Of a stretch of DNA of 64,000 nucleotides, positions 25,819 through 37,005 are shown one piece after another. The translations under genes were made by a program, and so were the position numbers. The DNA is from 66-474 sp040388785 (GTDB lineage: Bacteria; Pseudomonadota; Gammaproteobacteria; Xanthomonadales; Rhodanobacteraceae). The stretch lies in NCBI GenBank assembly GCA_040388785.1, contig JAZKBD010000039.1, forward strand, positions 1 to 64,000. Reading direction: 5' to 3'. How positions within the stretch are numbered: position 1 is the first letter of the stretch; each line of letters begins with the position of its first letter. Below the pieces are notes generated by a model. That model was not told the DNA's origin and did no database searches. It saw nothing but the letters and a program-made list of their open reading frames with translations.

Positions 25819-25842
25819 AAGCCCGGTCGAAAGACCGGGCTT
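25819..25842. terminator. Hairpin terminator between convergent genes
   Basis: Perfect stem AAGCCCGGTC / GACCGGGCTT with a GAAA tetraloop, between the convergent peptidase and small membrane protein genes. It can work in both directions; U-rich tails are short. Confidence 0.85.
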
Positions 25843-25849
25843 ATCCGTT

Positions 25850-26161
25850 TCAGGGAATCGATTTCACGGACGACGCTGCGAGGTAGTGCCGCTCGCCTCT
25901 CGCGGCATCGAAATAGACGGCTGTCAGCACGCCGGTTTCCGGATCGACGAAGCGCTCGCCGGTGTCGGTCCAGCGCGGATCGGGACTTTCGTTTTGCACG
26001 GGTTTGTAGCGCCAGCGCTCGATCGCCAGCGCGATGATCAGGAACAAGCCGCCGATGATCAGTTGCGGCAGGAACAACGCGAGTGCACCGCCCACCAGCA
26101 ACGCGATCGCCGCGATCAGCAGCAGGATGGCACCGACGACGTAGAGCGCGAGCATCAGCAT
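25850..26161 (-). CDS. Small two-helix membrane protein, function unknown
   Basis: 103 residues: two strongly hydrophobic segments (about residues 1-48, containing LLLIAAIALLVGGALALFL and LIIGGLFLIIALAI) followed by a hydrophilic tail with WTDTGERFVDPETGVLTAVYFD. I do not recognise the family. It lies five bases behind the YbjQ gene, so both are probably one transcript and may act together. Confidence 0.7.
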   Translation of the reverse strand: MLMLALYVVGAILLLIAAIALLVGGALALFLPQLIIGGLFLIIALAIERWRYKPVQNESPDPRWTDTGERFVDPETGVLTAVYFDAARGERHYLAASSVKSIP

Positions 26162-26166
26162 GGCGA

Positions 26167-26487
26167 TCAGGCCTTCTCGACCACCACCGCGGTGCCGTAG
26201 GCGACGATCTCGCTCATGGTCTGGCCGATCTCGGACGAATCGAAGCGCATCATCACCACCGCGTTGGCGCCCATCGCCTGCGCGTTCTGCACCATGCGGT
26301 CGGTGGCGTGGCGGCGCGCTTCTTCCAGCATCTGCGTGTATTCGTTGATCTCGCCACCGACGATCGAACGCAGGCCCGCCATCACGTTGCCGCCGATGCC
26401 GCGGCTGCGCACCACCAGGCCGAACACCTGGCCCTTGGTTTCGGTGATGCGATGACCCGCAACGTTTTCAGTCGTGACGATGATCAT
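26167..26487 (-). CDS. YbjQ/UPF0145 family protein
   Basis: 106-residue YbjQ-like (putative heavy-metal-binding) protein. Conserved pieces include KGQVFGLVVRSRGIGGN, GGEINEYTQMLEEAR and ANAVVMMRFDSSE. The family assembles oligomeric rings; its cellular role is not settled. First gene of a two-gene unit with the small membrane protein downstream. Confidence 0.88.
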   Translation of the reverse strand: MIIVTTENVAGHRITETKGQVFGLVVRSRGIGGNVMAGLRSIVGGEINEYTQMLEEARRHATDRMVQNAQAMGANAVVMMRFDSSEIGQTMSEIVAYGTAVVVEKA

Positions 26488-26631
26488 GGATGTCTCGCTT
26501 TTTATGTGTTCATTCGGAGCGGCTGTTGTCCAAAGTCAGGCCATGGATGGCCGCGGTGGTATCGGCTGAGCGGTTTGCTGCCAAGGTGCGGGGGAATTCA
26601 ACGAAGCAGCGATCAGGGACGATCGCAAAAA

Positions 26632-27396
26632 TTACCTTCGTGAGTTGCCCAGCAACCGCAGCAGTTCCAGGTACAGCCATACCAGCGTCACCATCAGCGC
26701 AAACGCGCAATACCACTCCATGTAACGAGGCGCGCCCTGTTCGACGCCGCGCTCGATCAGATCGAAATCCAGCACCAGGTTCAACGCGGCGATGCAGACC
26801 ACGAAGACGCTGATCGCGATGCTGAGGGTGCCGCCGCCGAACAGGATTGAGGTATTGACGCTGGTGAACGCGGACAGCCCCCACGACACCAGGTACAGCA
26901 GCAGGATTCCGCCGGTCGCGGCGAACACGCCCATCCGGAATTTCTGGGTAACCTTGATGACGCCGCTGCGATACAGGAACAGCATCACCACCAGTACGCC
27001 GATGGATGCCATGATGGCCTGCAACACGATGCCGTGGTATTGCACCTCGAACAGCGCCGAGATGCCGCCGAGAAACGTGCCTTCCGCGAGCGCGTAAAGC
27101 GGCGCCGTCACCGGCGACCACGTCGGCTTGAACGCGCTTGCCAGCGCGAACACGAGGCCCGCGACCAAGCCGCCCCACAGGAACGGCTGCACCGCGGCCA
27201 CGCCGGCCGCGGGATCGAGGGTTCCGCCGGCCAGCATGAAGCGGTGCCAGGTCCACGCGCCGGTGATCAGCATCAGCACCAGCAGCAGGCCGGTGCGCGC
27301 GATCGTGCCATTGACGGTCATCGGCTCGCCGGTGGTGACGGCGAGGTTCTGGAACGTCTTGTCGCGCAGGACGGGGTTGTTGGTTCGCAGGGCCAT
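26632..27396 (-). CDS. Bax inhibitor-1/YccA-family membrane protein
   Basis: 254 residues with about seven transmembrane helices, preceded by a hydrophilic N-terminus (RTNNPVLRDKTFQNL). The C-terminal part with VLDFDLIERGVEQGAPRYMEWY and a following VWLYLELLRLLG is characteristic of the bacterial Bax1-I group. Start ATG 27396 is backed by GGAGA seven bases upstream, so the longer in-frame start is unlikely. The role of these proteins in bacteria (possibly calcium or proton leak) is not defined. The 144 bases after it (26488-26631) hold nothing recognisable. Confidence 0.87.
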   Translation of the reverse strand: MALRTNNPVLRDKTFQNLAVTTGEPMTVNGTIARTGLLLVLMLITGAWTWHRFMLAGGTLDPAAGVAAVQPFLWGGLVAGLVFALASAFKPTWSPVTAPLYALAEGTFLGGISALFEVQYHGIVLQAIMASIGVLVVMLFLYRSGVIKVTQKFRMGVFAATGGILLLYLVSWGLSAFTSVNTSILFGGGTLSIAISVFVVCIAALNLVLDFDLIERGVEQGAPRYMEWYCAFALMVTLVWLYLELLRLLGNSRR

Positions 27397-27515
27397 GGGG
27401 TTCTCCGGAATGCGATATGCGGCCAGTCGCGGCGGCGCCAAGCCACTCTAGCGGATGCCTCGCGACGTCGCCATGCATCAGACCACAGGGCGTTTCGGGG
27501 GTTCCGGATGCCGCG

Positions 27516-28793
27516 TCAGGCGGGGCTTGTGGAAGGCGCGTGTTCGGGCGGCCGCACGTCCGGCAGGAACACCGCGAGCAACCCGAGCAGCGGCAGGAAC
27601 GCACAAACCTGGTACACGAACACAATGCCGAAGTGATCGGCGATCAAGCCGAGCACCGCCGCACCGAGGCCGCCGAGCCCGAAGCTGAAACCATAGAACA
27701 GACCGGACACCATGCCGATGCGATGGGTCAGCATGTCCTGCGCGTACACGATGATGGCCGGGAACGCCGAGGCCAGGATCAGGCCGATCACCACGGAAAG
27801 GCCCACCGTCCAGCCGAGCCCGACGTAGGGCAGCGCCAGCGTGAACGGCGTGCAGCCCAGGATCGAAAACCAGATGACGCGCCGGCGGCCGATCCGGTCG
27901 CCGAGCGGGCCGCCGACCATGGTGCCCACCGCAACCGCAAGCAGGAACACCGACAACAGATGGTCGGCGGTCTTGTCGCTGGCACCAAAACGGTGGATCA
28001 GGAAAAACGTGTAGTAACTGCTGATGCTCGCCAGATAGAAAAACTTGGAGAACATCAGCGCGAACAGGATGCCGACGGTACGGCGGACCACCGGTCTGGG
28101 ATACGCCGGCGCATCGTTGGCCGCACGATGCGCGCCGCGTTCGTTGATGTGCGCGCTGTACCAGCGGCTCACGAAGGAAAGCACGATCATGGCCACGAAC
28201 GCGAACACGCCGAACCACGCCACGTGGCTGCGCCCGAAGGTCAACACGATCGCCGCGGCCAGCGCCGGGCCGATTGCCTGTCCCGTGTTGCCGCCGATCT
28301 GGAACAGCGATTGCGCCAATCCGAAACGTCCGCCCGACGCCATCCGCGCGACGCGCGAGGATTCGGGATGGAATACCGATGACCCGCAACCGATCAACGC
28401 GACCGACAGCAGCACCAGCGGATAGGTGTGCGCAACCGACAACAGCAGCAGCCCGCTCAGCGTGAAGAACATTCCGATCGGCAACGAATACGGAAGGGGG
28501 TGCCGATCGGTGACGATGCCGACCACCGGTTGCAGCAGGGATGCCGTCAACTGGAACGTCAACGTGATCGCGCCGATCTGGATGAAGCTGAGGGCGAACT
28601 CGCCTTTCAGCATCGGATAGATCGCGACGATCACCGACTGCATCATGTCGTTCAACATGTGCACGAAGCTGACCGCGCCGATCACGCCGAAGCGCGTCGG
28701 CCTGGGCGGCCTCACCGCGGTCGGTTCCGCCTGCGAAACACCGGCGAGCGAGCCTGCGCCACCCGCATCGGTTCTAGCGGTATCCAGATCCAT
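27516..28793 (-). CDS. MFS transporter, Fsr (fosmidomycin resistance) type
   Basis: About 425 residues with twelve predicted helices. The N-terminal segment HMLNDMMQSVIVAIYPMLKG and the following FQLTASLLQPVVGIVTDRHP are typical of the Fsr subgroup; a DRIGRRRVIW loop marks the middle. A cytoplasmic N-terminus of 40 residues precedes helix 1. The start is uncertain: ATG 28793 or ATG 28826. No regulator is adjacent. Since this organism has a mevalonate pathway, export of fosmidomycin is not an obvious need; substrate unknown. Confidence 0.82.
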   Translation of the reverse strand: MDLDTARTDAGGAGSLAGVSQAEPTAVRPPRPTRFGVIGAVSFVHMLNDMMQSVIVAIYPMLKGEFALSFIQIGAITLTFQLTASLLQPVVGIVTDRHPLPYSLPIGMFFTLSGLLLLSVAHTYPLVLLSVALIGCGSSVFHPESSRVARMASGGRFGLAQSLFQIGGNTGQAIGPALAAAIVLTFGRSHVAWFGVFAFVAMIVLSFVSRWYSAHINERGAHRAANDAPAYPRPVVRRTVGILFALMFSKFFYLASISSYYTFFLIHRFGASDKTADHLLSVFLLAVAVGTMVGGPLGDRIGRRRVIWFSILGCTPFTLALPYVGLGWTVGLSVVIGLILASAFPAIIVYAQDMLTHRIGMVSGLFYGFSFGLGGLGAAVLGLIADHFGIVFVYQVCAFLPLLGLLAVFLPDVRPPEHAPSTSPA

Positions 28794-28909
28794 GCCACTC
28801 ACTGCCGGGAAATATCCGAACGGCACTGCCGCACTGCGCAGCGCACGAAGCCACCATTATCACAGCCGCCGCACCGGCCGCGCCCGCCGGTGCGAAAGCG
28901 TGTATTGCA

Positions 28910-29455
28910 TCAGGCGCCCGTCATCTGCGCCTTCAGGAATGCCTGCACCGAGGCATCCGGTTTGCCGAGCCAGGTAAGCTTGCGCACGGAATCGCCCGCG
29001 CCACCGGAAGCCTGCACCAGCAAGCCCTGCATCGCGTGCTGCGCGGGGTCGGTCAACAGGAACAGTTGCCCGCCCTGGCAATCGGAAGCCTCGCAGACGT
29101 GCGACAGCCACATCGTCTTGCCCTCGACCTGCACGCGCGCCGAGGGCGCCGGGTTGTCGCCACGCTTCGCCCATGCGGGCAGCGCGGATGCGCCATCCAT
29201 GTCCGCGAAGGCTTTCGCAAAGCTCGGCCGCTGCAGGATCACCGATAGTAAAGGTCCATTGGTCAACGGCGGTGGCGGTGTCGCGGATGACGAATCCGCC
29301 GATGGCGTCTGCATCGGAATCGCCGAAGCCGCGGGTGGCGGCGTCGAGCTCGAAGCAGCAGGCGCGGAAGTCGCGGGCGGCGTGTCGTTGTTCGAGCACG
29401 CAGCGCAAGCGACACCCAACAGTGCAACGGCGGAAAGCTTCACGAAGACGTTCAT
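28910..29455 (-). CDS. Ivy-like lysozyme inhibitor, putative lipoprotein
   Basis: 181 residues. The N-terminus has a short hydrophobic signal with cysteines at residues 17 and 20 (GVACAACSNN) that resembles a lipoprotein signal, then a long Pro/Ser/Thr/Ala linker to about residue 65. The C-terminal domain matches Ivy-type inhibitors, including the cysteine-bounded loop CEASDC where classical Ivy has CKPHDC, and a final KLTWLGKPD region. The altered loop may change lysozyme specificity. It sits 15 bases behind the fused E1 gene's stop side on the same strand, so readthrough transcription is possible. Confidence 0.7.
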   Translation of the reverse strand: MNVFVKLSAVALLGVACAACSNNDTPPATSAPAASSSTPPPAASAIPMQTPSADSSSATPPPPLTNGPLLSVILQRPSFAKAFADMDGASALPAWAKRGDNPAPSARVQVEGKTMWLSHVCEASDCQGGQLFLLTDPAQHAMQGLLVQASGGAGDSVRKLTWLGKPDASVQAFLKAQMTGA

Positions 29456-29470
29456 GAGATCTCCAGGGGC

Positions 29471-31749
<2,279 letters not shown>

Positions 31750-31753
<4 letters not shown>

Positions 31754-32319
31754 GTCGATGCTGTCGAAGCGGTGCGTTCGGCGCGGCGCGCGAGCCATTG
31801 CTCGCGCGTCTGGCCCCAGATTGCGATGGGATCATTTGCGTAGGGTTTGGGCAATTGGCCGAAACCCTGGAAGGTCGAACCCAATCTCGTCGCGACCGCT
31901 TGCGATGCGGCATTTTCCGGCGCGATGCAATGGATGATTTCTGGCCAGCCCAATACTTCGAACGCCCAGTCGATCGCGGCGGTCGCGGCCTCGGTCGCGT
32001 AGCCCTTGCCCCATGCTTCACGCGCGAGTGTCCAGCCGATTTCGTCGCCGGGCCAGCCTTCAGGATGCAGCGGGCCCACGCGCCCGACCCAGCGGCCGCT
32101 TGTTTTTTCGATCACCGAGAACGGCGAAAACCCTTGAATGTGCCACGCACCGACATTGGCCAGAAACCGGTTCCATGCATCGAGACGGGGCTTGATGCCG
32201 CCGAGATGCCGCATGACTTCCTCGTGCTGTCCAACTGCCGCCCACGCCTCGAAATCTTCCAGCCGCGGCACACGCAGGATCAGCCGCGCCGTTGCCAGCA
32301 CGGGTTCGGGCGATGGCAT
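31750..32319 (-). CDS. GNAT N-acetyltransferase (RimJ/RimL type)
   Basis: About 189 residues. The acetyl-CoA site appears as REAWGKGYATEA, preceded by GRVGPLHPEGWPGDEIGWTL and followed by NAASQAVATRLG, the usual order in RimJ/RimL-like enzymes. ATG 32319 is preferred over GTG 32331 because GGGAG is placed about eleven bases before it. It ends in an ATGA overlap with the E1 gene. Acceptor unknown. Confidence 0.82.
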
Positions 32320-32338
32320 CGCATCGACCACTCCCGAA

Positions 32339-32773
32339 TCACTTGGCCGGACGGTAGGTGCATTCCGGCGCCGCCGTCGCGATGTCGGGAATGTTGGGGC
32401 TGTAGCAGGTGTACTGCACGCTCTTCTTGCCCTGCTTGTCGGTCACGACCTTCGGCACCAGTTGCACGATGCCGTTGCTCACGCCCACCACCGGACTGAG
32501 GTAGACGTTGATGATCCCGCCCGCGCTGACCAGGATCGAGCTGATTTCCTGGCTGCTCATCTGGTTGGGCGCGGCGAGGTGCGCGTCGGTGTTGTTCGAC
32601 GGCGGCGTCGGATTCGACAGGATCGCATTGGCGACACCGATCTTCGCCAACGCCACCCGCAGCGACGTCAGCGCGATGTGCATTTCGCCGGCGTTGACCG
32701 CGGCCATCGCGCTGCCAGAAGCCAGCATTGCGCCGAGTGCAAAACCGGCGAGCCATTTGTTGCGAGTTTTCAT
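32339..32773 (-). CDS. Secreted pilin-like (PilA C-terminal fold) protein
   Basis: 144 residues. A Sec signal peptide (KWLAGFALGAMLASGSAMA) replaces the type III signal of true type IV pilins. The mature part ends like a pilin globular domain: SSILVSAGGIINVYL, GIVQLVPKVV, then a disulphide-like pair in YTCYSP...PECTY. The helix normally used for fibre assembly is missing, so it is probably not a fibre subunit. I infer a soluble periplasmic relative of pilin; function unknown. A palindromic repeat lies upstream. Confidence 0.6.
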   Translation of the reverse strand: MKTRNKWLAGFALGAMLASGSAMAAVNAGEMHIALTSLRVALAKIGVANAILSNPTPPSNNTDAHLAAPNQMSSQEISSILVSAGGIINVYLSPVVGVSNGIVQLVPKVVTDKQGKKSVQYTCYSPNIPDIATAAPECTYRPAK

Positions 32774-32802
32774 GAGCGGACTCCGAAGAATTTTTTATCT
32801 TC

Positions 32803-32899
32803 GTCATTCCGGACGCCGCGAAGCGGCGATCCGGAATCCAGTGCCTTCCACATTCATTCGAGCGTAAAGACACTGGATTCCCACTTTCGCGGGAATGAC
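32803..32899. repeat. Palindromic intergenic repeat (GTCATTCC family)
   Basis: Bounded by GTCATTCC and GGAATGAC, with an inner CACTGGATTCC / GGAATCCAGTG inverted pair. Located between the pilin-like gene and the end of glutaryl-CoA dehydrogenase. Same family as the elements at 18793, 38163 and 46822. Confidence 0.85.
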
Positions 32900-32905
32900 G
32901 ACGTT

Positions 32906-34075
32906 CTAGAAAGCATTGATGCCTGTCAGTTCCCTACCCACCACCAGCTGATGCACCGTCTGCGTGCCCTCGTACGTCACCACCGACTCCAGGTTCAGCG
33001 CGTGGCGGATCGCCACGTGTTCGGTCGTGATGCCGGCGCCGCCCAGGATGTCGCGGCATTCGCGCGCGACGTCCAGCGCCATGCGCACGTTGTTCCACTT
33101 CGCCAGCGAAATCTGGCTCGGGTGGATTTTTCCCGCATCCTTCAGGCGCCCCAGTTGCAACGCCAGCAATTGCGCGGTGGTGATGCGGCGCGCGATGTCG
33201 GCCAGCCGCAACTGGATCGCCTGGTTGGCGGCCAGCGGGCGATTGAACAGCACGCGCTCCTGCGTGTAATCCAGCACTTCCTGGAGGCACGCCTGCGCCG
33301 CGCCGATCGGACCCCAGCTGATGCCGAAGCGCGCCGAATCCAGGCAACTCAACGGGCCGCGCAAGCCTTTCACGTTTGGCAGCATCGCACTGGCCGGCAC
33401 GCGCACGTCGTCGAGGAACAGCGCGCTGGTCACCGACGCGCGCAGGCTCATCTTCTTGTGCACTTCCTGCGCGGTGAAGCCTTTCGTGTCCGTCGGCACC
33501 AGGAAACCGCGAATGCCGTCGTCGGTCCTGGCCCACACCAGCGCGACCTGCGCGAGGTTGCCGTTGGTGATCCACATCTTGGCGCCGTTGATCACCCAGT
33601 CGCCGCCATCCTGCCTGGCGACTGTTTTCATGTTGGCCGGATCGGAACCACCGTGCGGTTCGGTGAGGCCGAAGCAGCCGATCACCTCGCCCGCCGCCAT
33701 CTTCGGCAGGTATTCGCGCTTCTGTTCCTCGCTGCCGAAGGCGAAGATCGGATGCATCACCAGCGATGACTGCACCGACGCGAAACTGCGCAGTCCGGAA
33801 TCACCGCGTTCCATTTCCTGGCAGATCAGGCCGTAGCTGACCTGGTTCATGCCCGCGCCGCCGTATTCCTCGGGGATCGTCGCGCCCAGCAGGCCCAGCG
33901 ATGCGATCTCCGGAATCAGTTCGGCCGGGAAGCGCGCCTGGTCGAAACAGTCGCCGATGATCGGCAGCACCTTGTCGTCGACGAAGCGCGCGACCGAGTC
34001 CTGCACCATGCGTTCCTCCTCGGAAAGCAGCGCGCGGACGTCGTACAGGTCGAGGGGGTTGAGGCGGGTCGCCAT
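32906..34075 (-). CDS. gcdH: Glutaryl-CoA dehydrogenase-like acyl-CoA dehydrogenase
   Basis: FAD enzyme of 389 residues. FAD/substrate motifs CFGLTEPHGGSDPANMKT and MWITNGNLAQVALVWA are present and the catalytic glutamate is in VVTYEGTQTVHQLVVGRELTG near the C-terminus. The internal LFNRPLAANQAIQLRLADI block fits glutaryl-CoA dehydrogenases, which convert glutaryl-CoA to crotonyl-CoA in lysine and tryptophan degradation. It needs ETF as acceptor; none is in the window. Start ATG 34075. It is divergent from the ABC exporter gene across 188 bases. Confidence 0.88.
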   Translation of the reverse strand: MATRLNPLDLYDVRALLSEEERMVQDSVARFVDDKVLPIIGDCFDQARFPAELIPEIASLGLLGATIPEEYGGAGMNQVSYGLICQEMERGDSGLRSFASVQSSLVMHPIFAFGSEEQKREYLPKMAAGEVIGCFGLTEPHGGSDPANMKTVARQDGGDWVINGAKMWITNGNLAQVALVWARTDDGIRGFLVPTDTKGFTAQEVHKKMSLRASVTSALFLDDVRVPASAMLPNVKGLRGPLSCLDSARFGISWGPIGAAQACLQEVLDYTQERVLFNRPLAANQAIQLRLADIARRITTAQLLALQLGRLKDAGKIHPSQISLAKWNNVRMALDVARECRDILGGAGITTEHVAIRHALNLESVVTYEGTQTVHQLVVGRELTGINAF

Positions 34076-34106
34076 GCGAAATCCCGGATCGAAGATGAAG
34101 CTTGTT

Positions 34107-34112
34107 ATTGTA
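34107..34112 (-). promoter_or_regulatory. Possible -10 box for gcdH
   Basis: TACAAT on the minus strand, 32 bases before the gcdH start, in the divergent interval. No fitting -35 at 16-18 bases was found, so this is a weak call. Confidence 0.3.
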
Positions 34113-34263
34113 GCGTTATCAAGGCCTGTGCGCCTTGGCCGTTTTCGGGTCGCCGATGGCGAACAGTCGCAACCGCGCCTGAATTTCTCGCGCGCACATT
34201 CAGCGCATTGCAAGCCTGAAAGTGTTGAACTTGCACCCCGGCTCCACATCCACGGCACAATCC

Positions 34264-36039
34264 ATGTCCATCCTGCGCATCTATTTGCGCGTGCTCGGGC
34301 TGCTCGCACCCGAACGCGTGCTTGCGGTCGCGCTCACCGCGGCCAACCTGGCCTTGGCCGGCGTGTTCTTCCTGGAACCCATGTTGTTCGGCCGCGTGAT
34401 CGATGCGCTGAGCAAGCCGCGCGGAAACGCGGTGATGTTCATCGGCGCCTGGGCGCTGGTCGGTTTCGTGGGCGTGGTGGTCGGCGCGCTGGTGTCGCTG
34501 CACGCCGACCGGATGTCGCATCGCCGCCGCCTCGGTGCCGTGCGCGCCTACTTCGAACACGTGATCGGGCTGCCGCTGTCGTTCCACGGCAACCAGCACA
34601 CCGGCAAGCTGCTGCGGATCATGCACATCGGCACCGACAATCTGTCGGCGCTGTGGCTGGGCTTTTTCCGCGAACACCTGACCACGCTGCTGGCGATCGT
34701 GGTGATGATTCCCGTGGCCATCGCCATCAACTGGCAGCTCGCGCTGCTGATGATCGCGCTGCTGACGTGCTTCGTGATCTTCAACGCCATCGCGATACGG
34801 CGCACCCGCTGCGCGCAGGACCGCGTGCAGGATTACCACCATCGCATTTCCACCCGCGTAGGCGACGTGCTGGGCAACGTGACCGTGGTGCAGAGCTTCA
34901 CGCGCACGCGCGAGGAAGTGAGCGGCCTGAAGCAGTTGATCTCGGAAGCGCTGGCCGCGCAATACCCGGTGCTGAACGGCTGGGCGACGCTGTCGGTGTT
35001 CTCGCGCGCCGCGAGCACCATGACGGTGGTGGCGATCTTCGCGCTGGGTGCCATGCTGCATGCGCGCGGCGAGATCAGCATCGGCGGCATCGTCAGCTTC
35101 GTCGGCTTCGCGCTGATGCTGATCGGCCGGCTGGAACAGTTCGCGACCTTCATCTCCAACCTGTTCTTCCAGTCGAATTCGCTGCGCGATTTCTTCGACG
35201 TGCTGGACACGCCGGCCGCCGTCACCGAAGCGCCGGACGCCGTCGCGCTGCCGCGTGTGCGCGGCGAGGTCGCGTTCGAGAGCGTGGACTTCTCCTACGA
35301 AACCGGCCGGCAGGCGCTGCGCGACTTGAGTTTCCGCATTCCCGCGGGCAGCAAGGTGGCCGTGGTCGGACCCACCGGCGCAGGCAAGACCACTGCGCTA
35401 AGCCTGCTGTATCGCGCGGCCGATCCGTCCAGCGGCCGCATTACCGTGGATGGCGTGGACATCCGCGGCGCAAGCCTGGAATCGCTGCGCCGCAACGTCG
35501 CGGTGGTCTTCCAGGAACCGGGGCTGCTCAGCCGCAGCATCGAGGAGAACCTGCGCATCGGTGATCCCGATGCCGACGACCGCGCACTGGAAACCGCGGC
35601 GCGCGCGGCGCAGGCGCACGCGTTCATCGCCGACAAGCCGGAAGGCTACGCGACCGCGGTCAGCGAGCGCGGACGTTCGCTGTCGGGCGGCGAACGCCAG
35701 CGGCTCGCGATCGCGCGGGCGATGCTGAAGGATGCGCCGATCCTGATCCTCGACGAAGCGACCAGCGCGCTGGACAACGCGACCGAAGCGCGCATCAAGC
35801 ACGCGATGGATGCGCTGTGCCGCAACCGCACCACCTTCATCATCGCGCACCGGCTCTCCACCGTGCGCAATGCCGACATCATCCTGGTGCTGGATCACGG
35901 CCGCATCGTCGAACAGGGCCGCTACCAGGAACTGATCCTGCGCAACGGCCTGTTCGCGCAGCTCGCGCGTCAGGACGAGTTCGCCGACGACCACCGCCAT
36001 GGCCGGCGCGAACCGGTGCCGCTGCACGTGGCTGCGTAA
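34264..36039 (+). CDS. ABC exporter, cyclic beta-glucan (NdvA/ChvA) type
   Basis: Fused membrane and nucleotide-binding exporter half-transporter of 591 residues. About six helices occupy residues 1-300, with an intracellular loop VVQSFTRTREE. Walker A is GPTGAGKT at about 369-376, the signature LSGGERQR is near 473, and Walker B is ILILDEATSALDN near 495; the H-loop is IIAHRLST. The length and the N-terminal YLRVLGLL start fit glucan exporters. I chose ATG 34264. No glucan synthase is nearby, so a lipid or glycan substrate is equally possible. Confidence 0.83.
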   Translation: MSILRIYLRVLGLLAPERVLAVALTAANLALAGVFFLEPMLFGRVIDALSKPRGNAVMFIGAWALVGFVGVVVGALVSLHADRMSHRRRLGAVRAYFEHVIGLPLSFHGNQHTGKLLRIMHIGTDNLSALWLGFFREHLTTLLAIVVMIPVAIAINWQLALLMIALLTCFVIFNAIAIRRTRCAQDRVQDYHHRISTRVGDVLGNVTVVQSFTRTREEVSGLKQLISEALAAQYPVLNGWATLSVFSRAASTMTVVAIFALGAMLHARGEISIGGIVSFVGFALMLIGRLEQFATFISNLFFQSNSLRDFFDVLDTPAAVTEAPDAVALPRVRGEVAFESVDFSYETGRQALRDLSFRIPAGSKVAVVGPTGAGKTTALSLLYRAADPSSGRITVDGVDIRGASLESLRRNVAVVFQEPGLLSRSIEENLRIGDPDADDRALETAARAAQAHAFIADKPEGYATAVSERGRSLSGGERQRLAIARAMLKDAPILILDEATSALDNATEARIKHAMDALCRNRTTFIIAHRLSTVRNADIILVLDHGRIVEQGRYQELILRNGLFAQLARQDEFADDHRHGRREPVPLHVAA

Positions 36040-36042
36040 GCG

Positions 36043-37005
36043 TCAGGCTTTTTCGCGACGCCGCTGGTTGGAAACGCCGTGCGGCACGTGGCCCGTCGCC
36101 ACGTGCTGCCGCGCCGACTCGACATTGATCGGCGAATCGTCGAAGAACAGGTCCGCGCCGAAGGCTTCCAGGAACGGGCCCTTGTCGCGGCCGCCGAGGA
36201 ACAACGCCTCGTCGATGCGCACGCCCCACTGGCGCAGCGTCAGGATCACGCGCTTGTGCGCGGGCGCCGAGCGCGCGGTGACCAGCGCGGTGCGGATCGG
36301 GGAATCTTCGGGCGGAAACGCCGCCTGCAAACGATGCAGCGCAGCCAGGAAGTTGCGGAACGGGCCGCCGGACAGCGGTTCGTTCCAGCGCTCGGTTTCG
36401 TTGCGGTGGAAGGCGTCGAGGCCCTGCTCCTGCGACAGGCGTTCGGATTCGTCGCCGAAGATCACCGCGTCGCCGTCGAACGCGATCCGCAACTGGCCGG
36501 GATGCGTGGTGCCAACCTGCGAGGGCAGGATCGTCGCCGCCGCCACGCCCGAGTTCAGCGCGCGCGCGACGTTCTCGGCATTCGCCGACAGGAACAAATC
36601 AACGCCGAACGGCGCGATGTATTCGCTGGTCGCCTCGCCCGACGTGAACGCGGCGCGCGTAATCGCCAACCCGTGGTGCTGGATGGAATTGAAGATGCGC
36701 AAGCCGGTGTCGCCCGAGTTGCGCGACAGCAACACCACCTCGACGTACGGCGTGTCCGGCGCGGGCCGGTTCAACGCCAGCAGTTTCTCGACGACGGGGA
36801 ACGCGACGCCCGGTTGCAGCACGTCATTCTCGTGCGCGATCTGGTAGGCGCGATACGCTTCCAGACCCTCGCGCTCGAACAGCGCATGCGATTCGGTCAG
36901 GTCGAACAGCGCTCGCGATGAAATCGCGACGACCAGCTTGTCATCGCTTGGTGCGGCATCGTCCCGGCCGGTTGCGTTCACGCGCGCAGTGTAGCGTGCC
37001 GCCAT
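36043..37005 (-). CDS. 5'-nucleotidase (PF06189-type)
   Basis: Cytosolic 5'-nucleotidase-like protein of 320 residues. It shows VVAISSRALFDL near the N-terminus, VVLLSRNSGDTGLRIFNSI in the middle, and a HAD-like LFFDDSPIN and FLGGRDKGPFLEAFGADLFF region at the end. It would release phosphate from nucleoside monophosphates. Its ATG overlaps the stop of the Pit gene (TGATG), so the two are translationally coupled and the pair suggests phosphate recovery. It is convergent with the ABC exporter, with only three bases between stops. Confidence 0.85.
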   Translation of the reverse strand: MAARYTARVNATGRDDAAPSDDKLVVAISSRALFDLTESHALFEREGLEAYRAYQIAHENDVLQPGVAFPVVEKLLALNRPAPDTPYVEVVLLSRNSGDTGLRIFNSIQHHGLAITRAAFTSGEATSEYIAPFGVDLFLSANAENVARALNSGVAAATILPSQVGTTHPGQLRIAFDGDAVIFGDESERLSQEQGLDAFHRNETERWNEPLSGGPFRNFLAALHRLQAAFPPEDSPIRTALVTARSAPAHKRVILTLRQWGVRIDEALFLGGRDKGPFLEAFGADLFFDDSPINVESARQHVATGHVPHGVSNQRRREKA

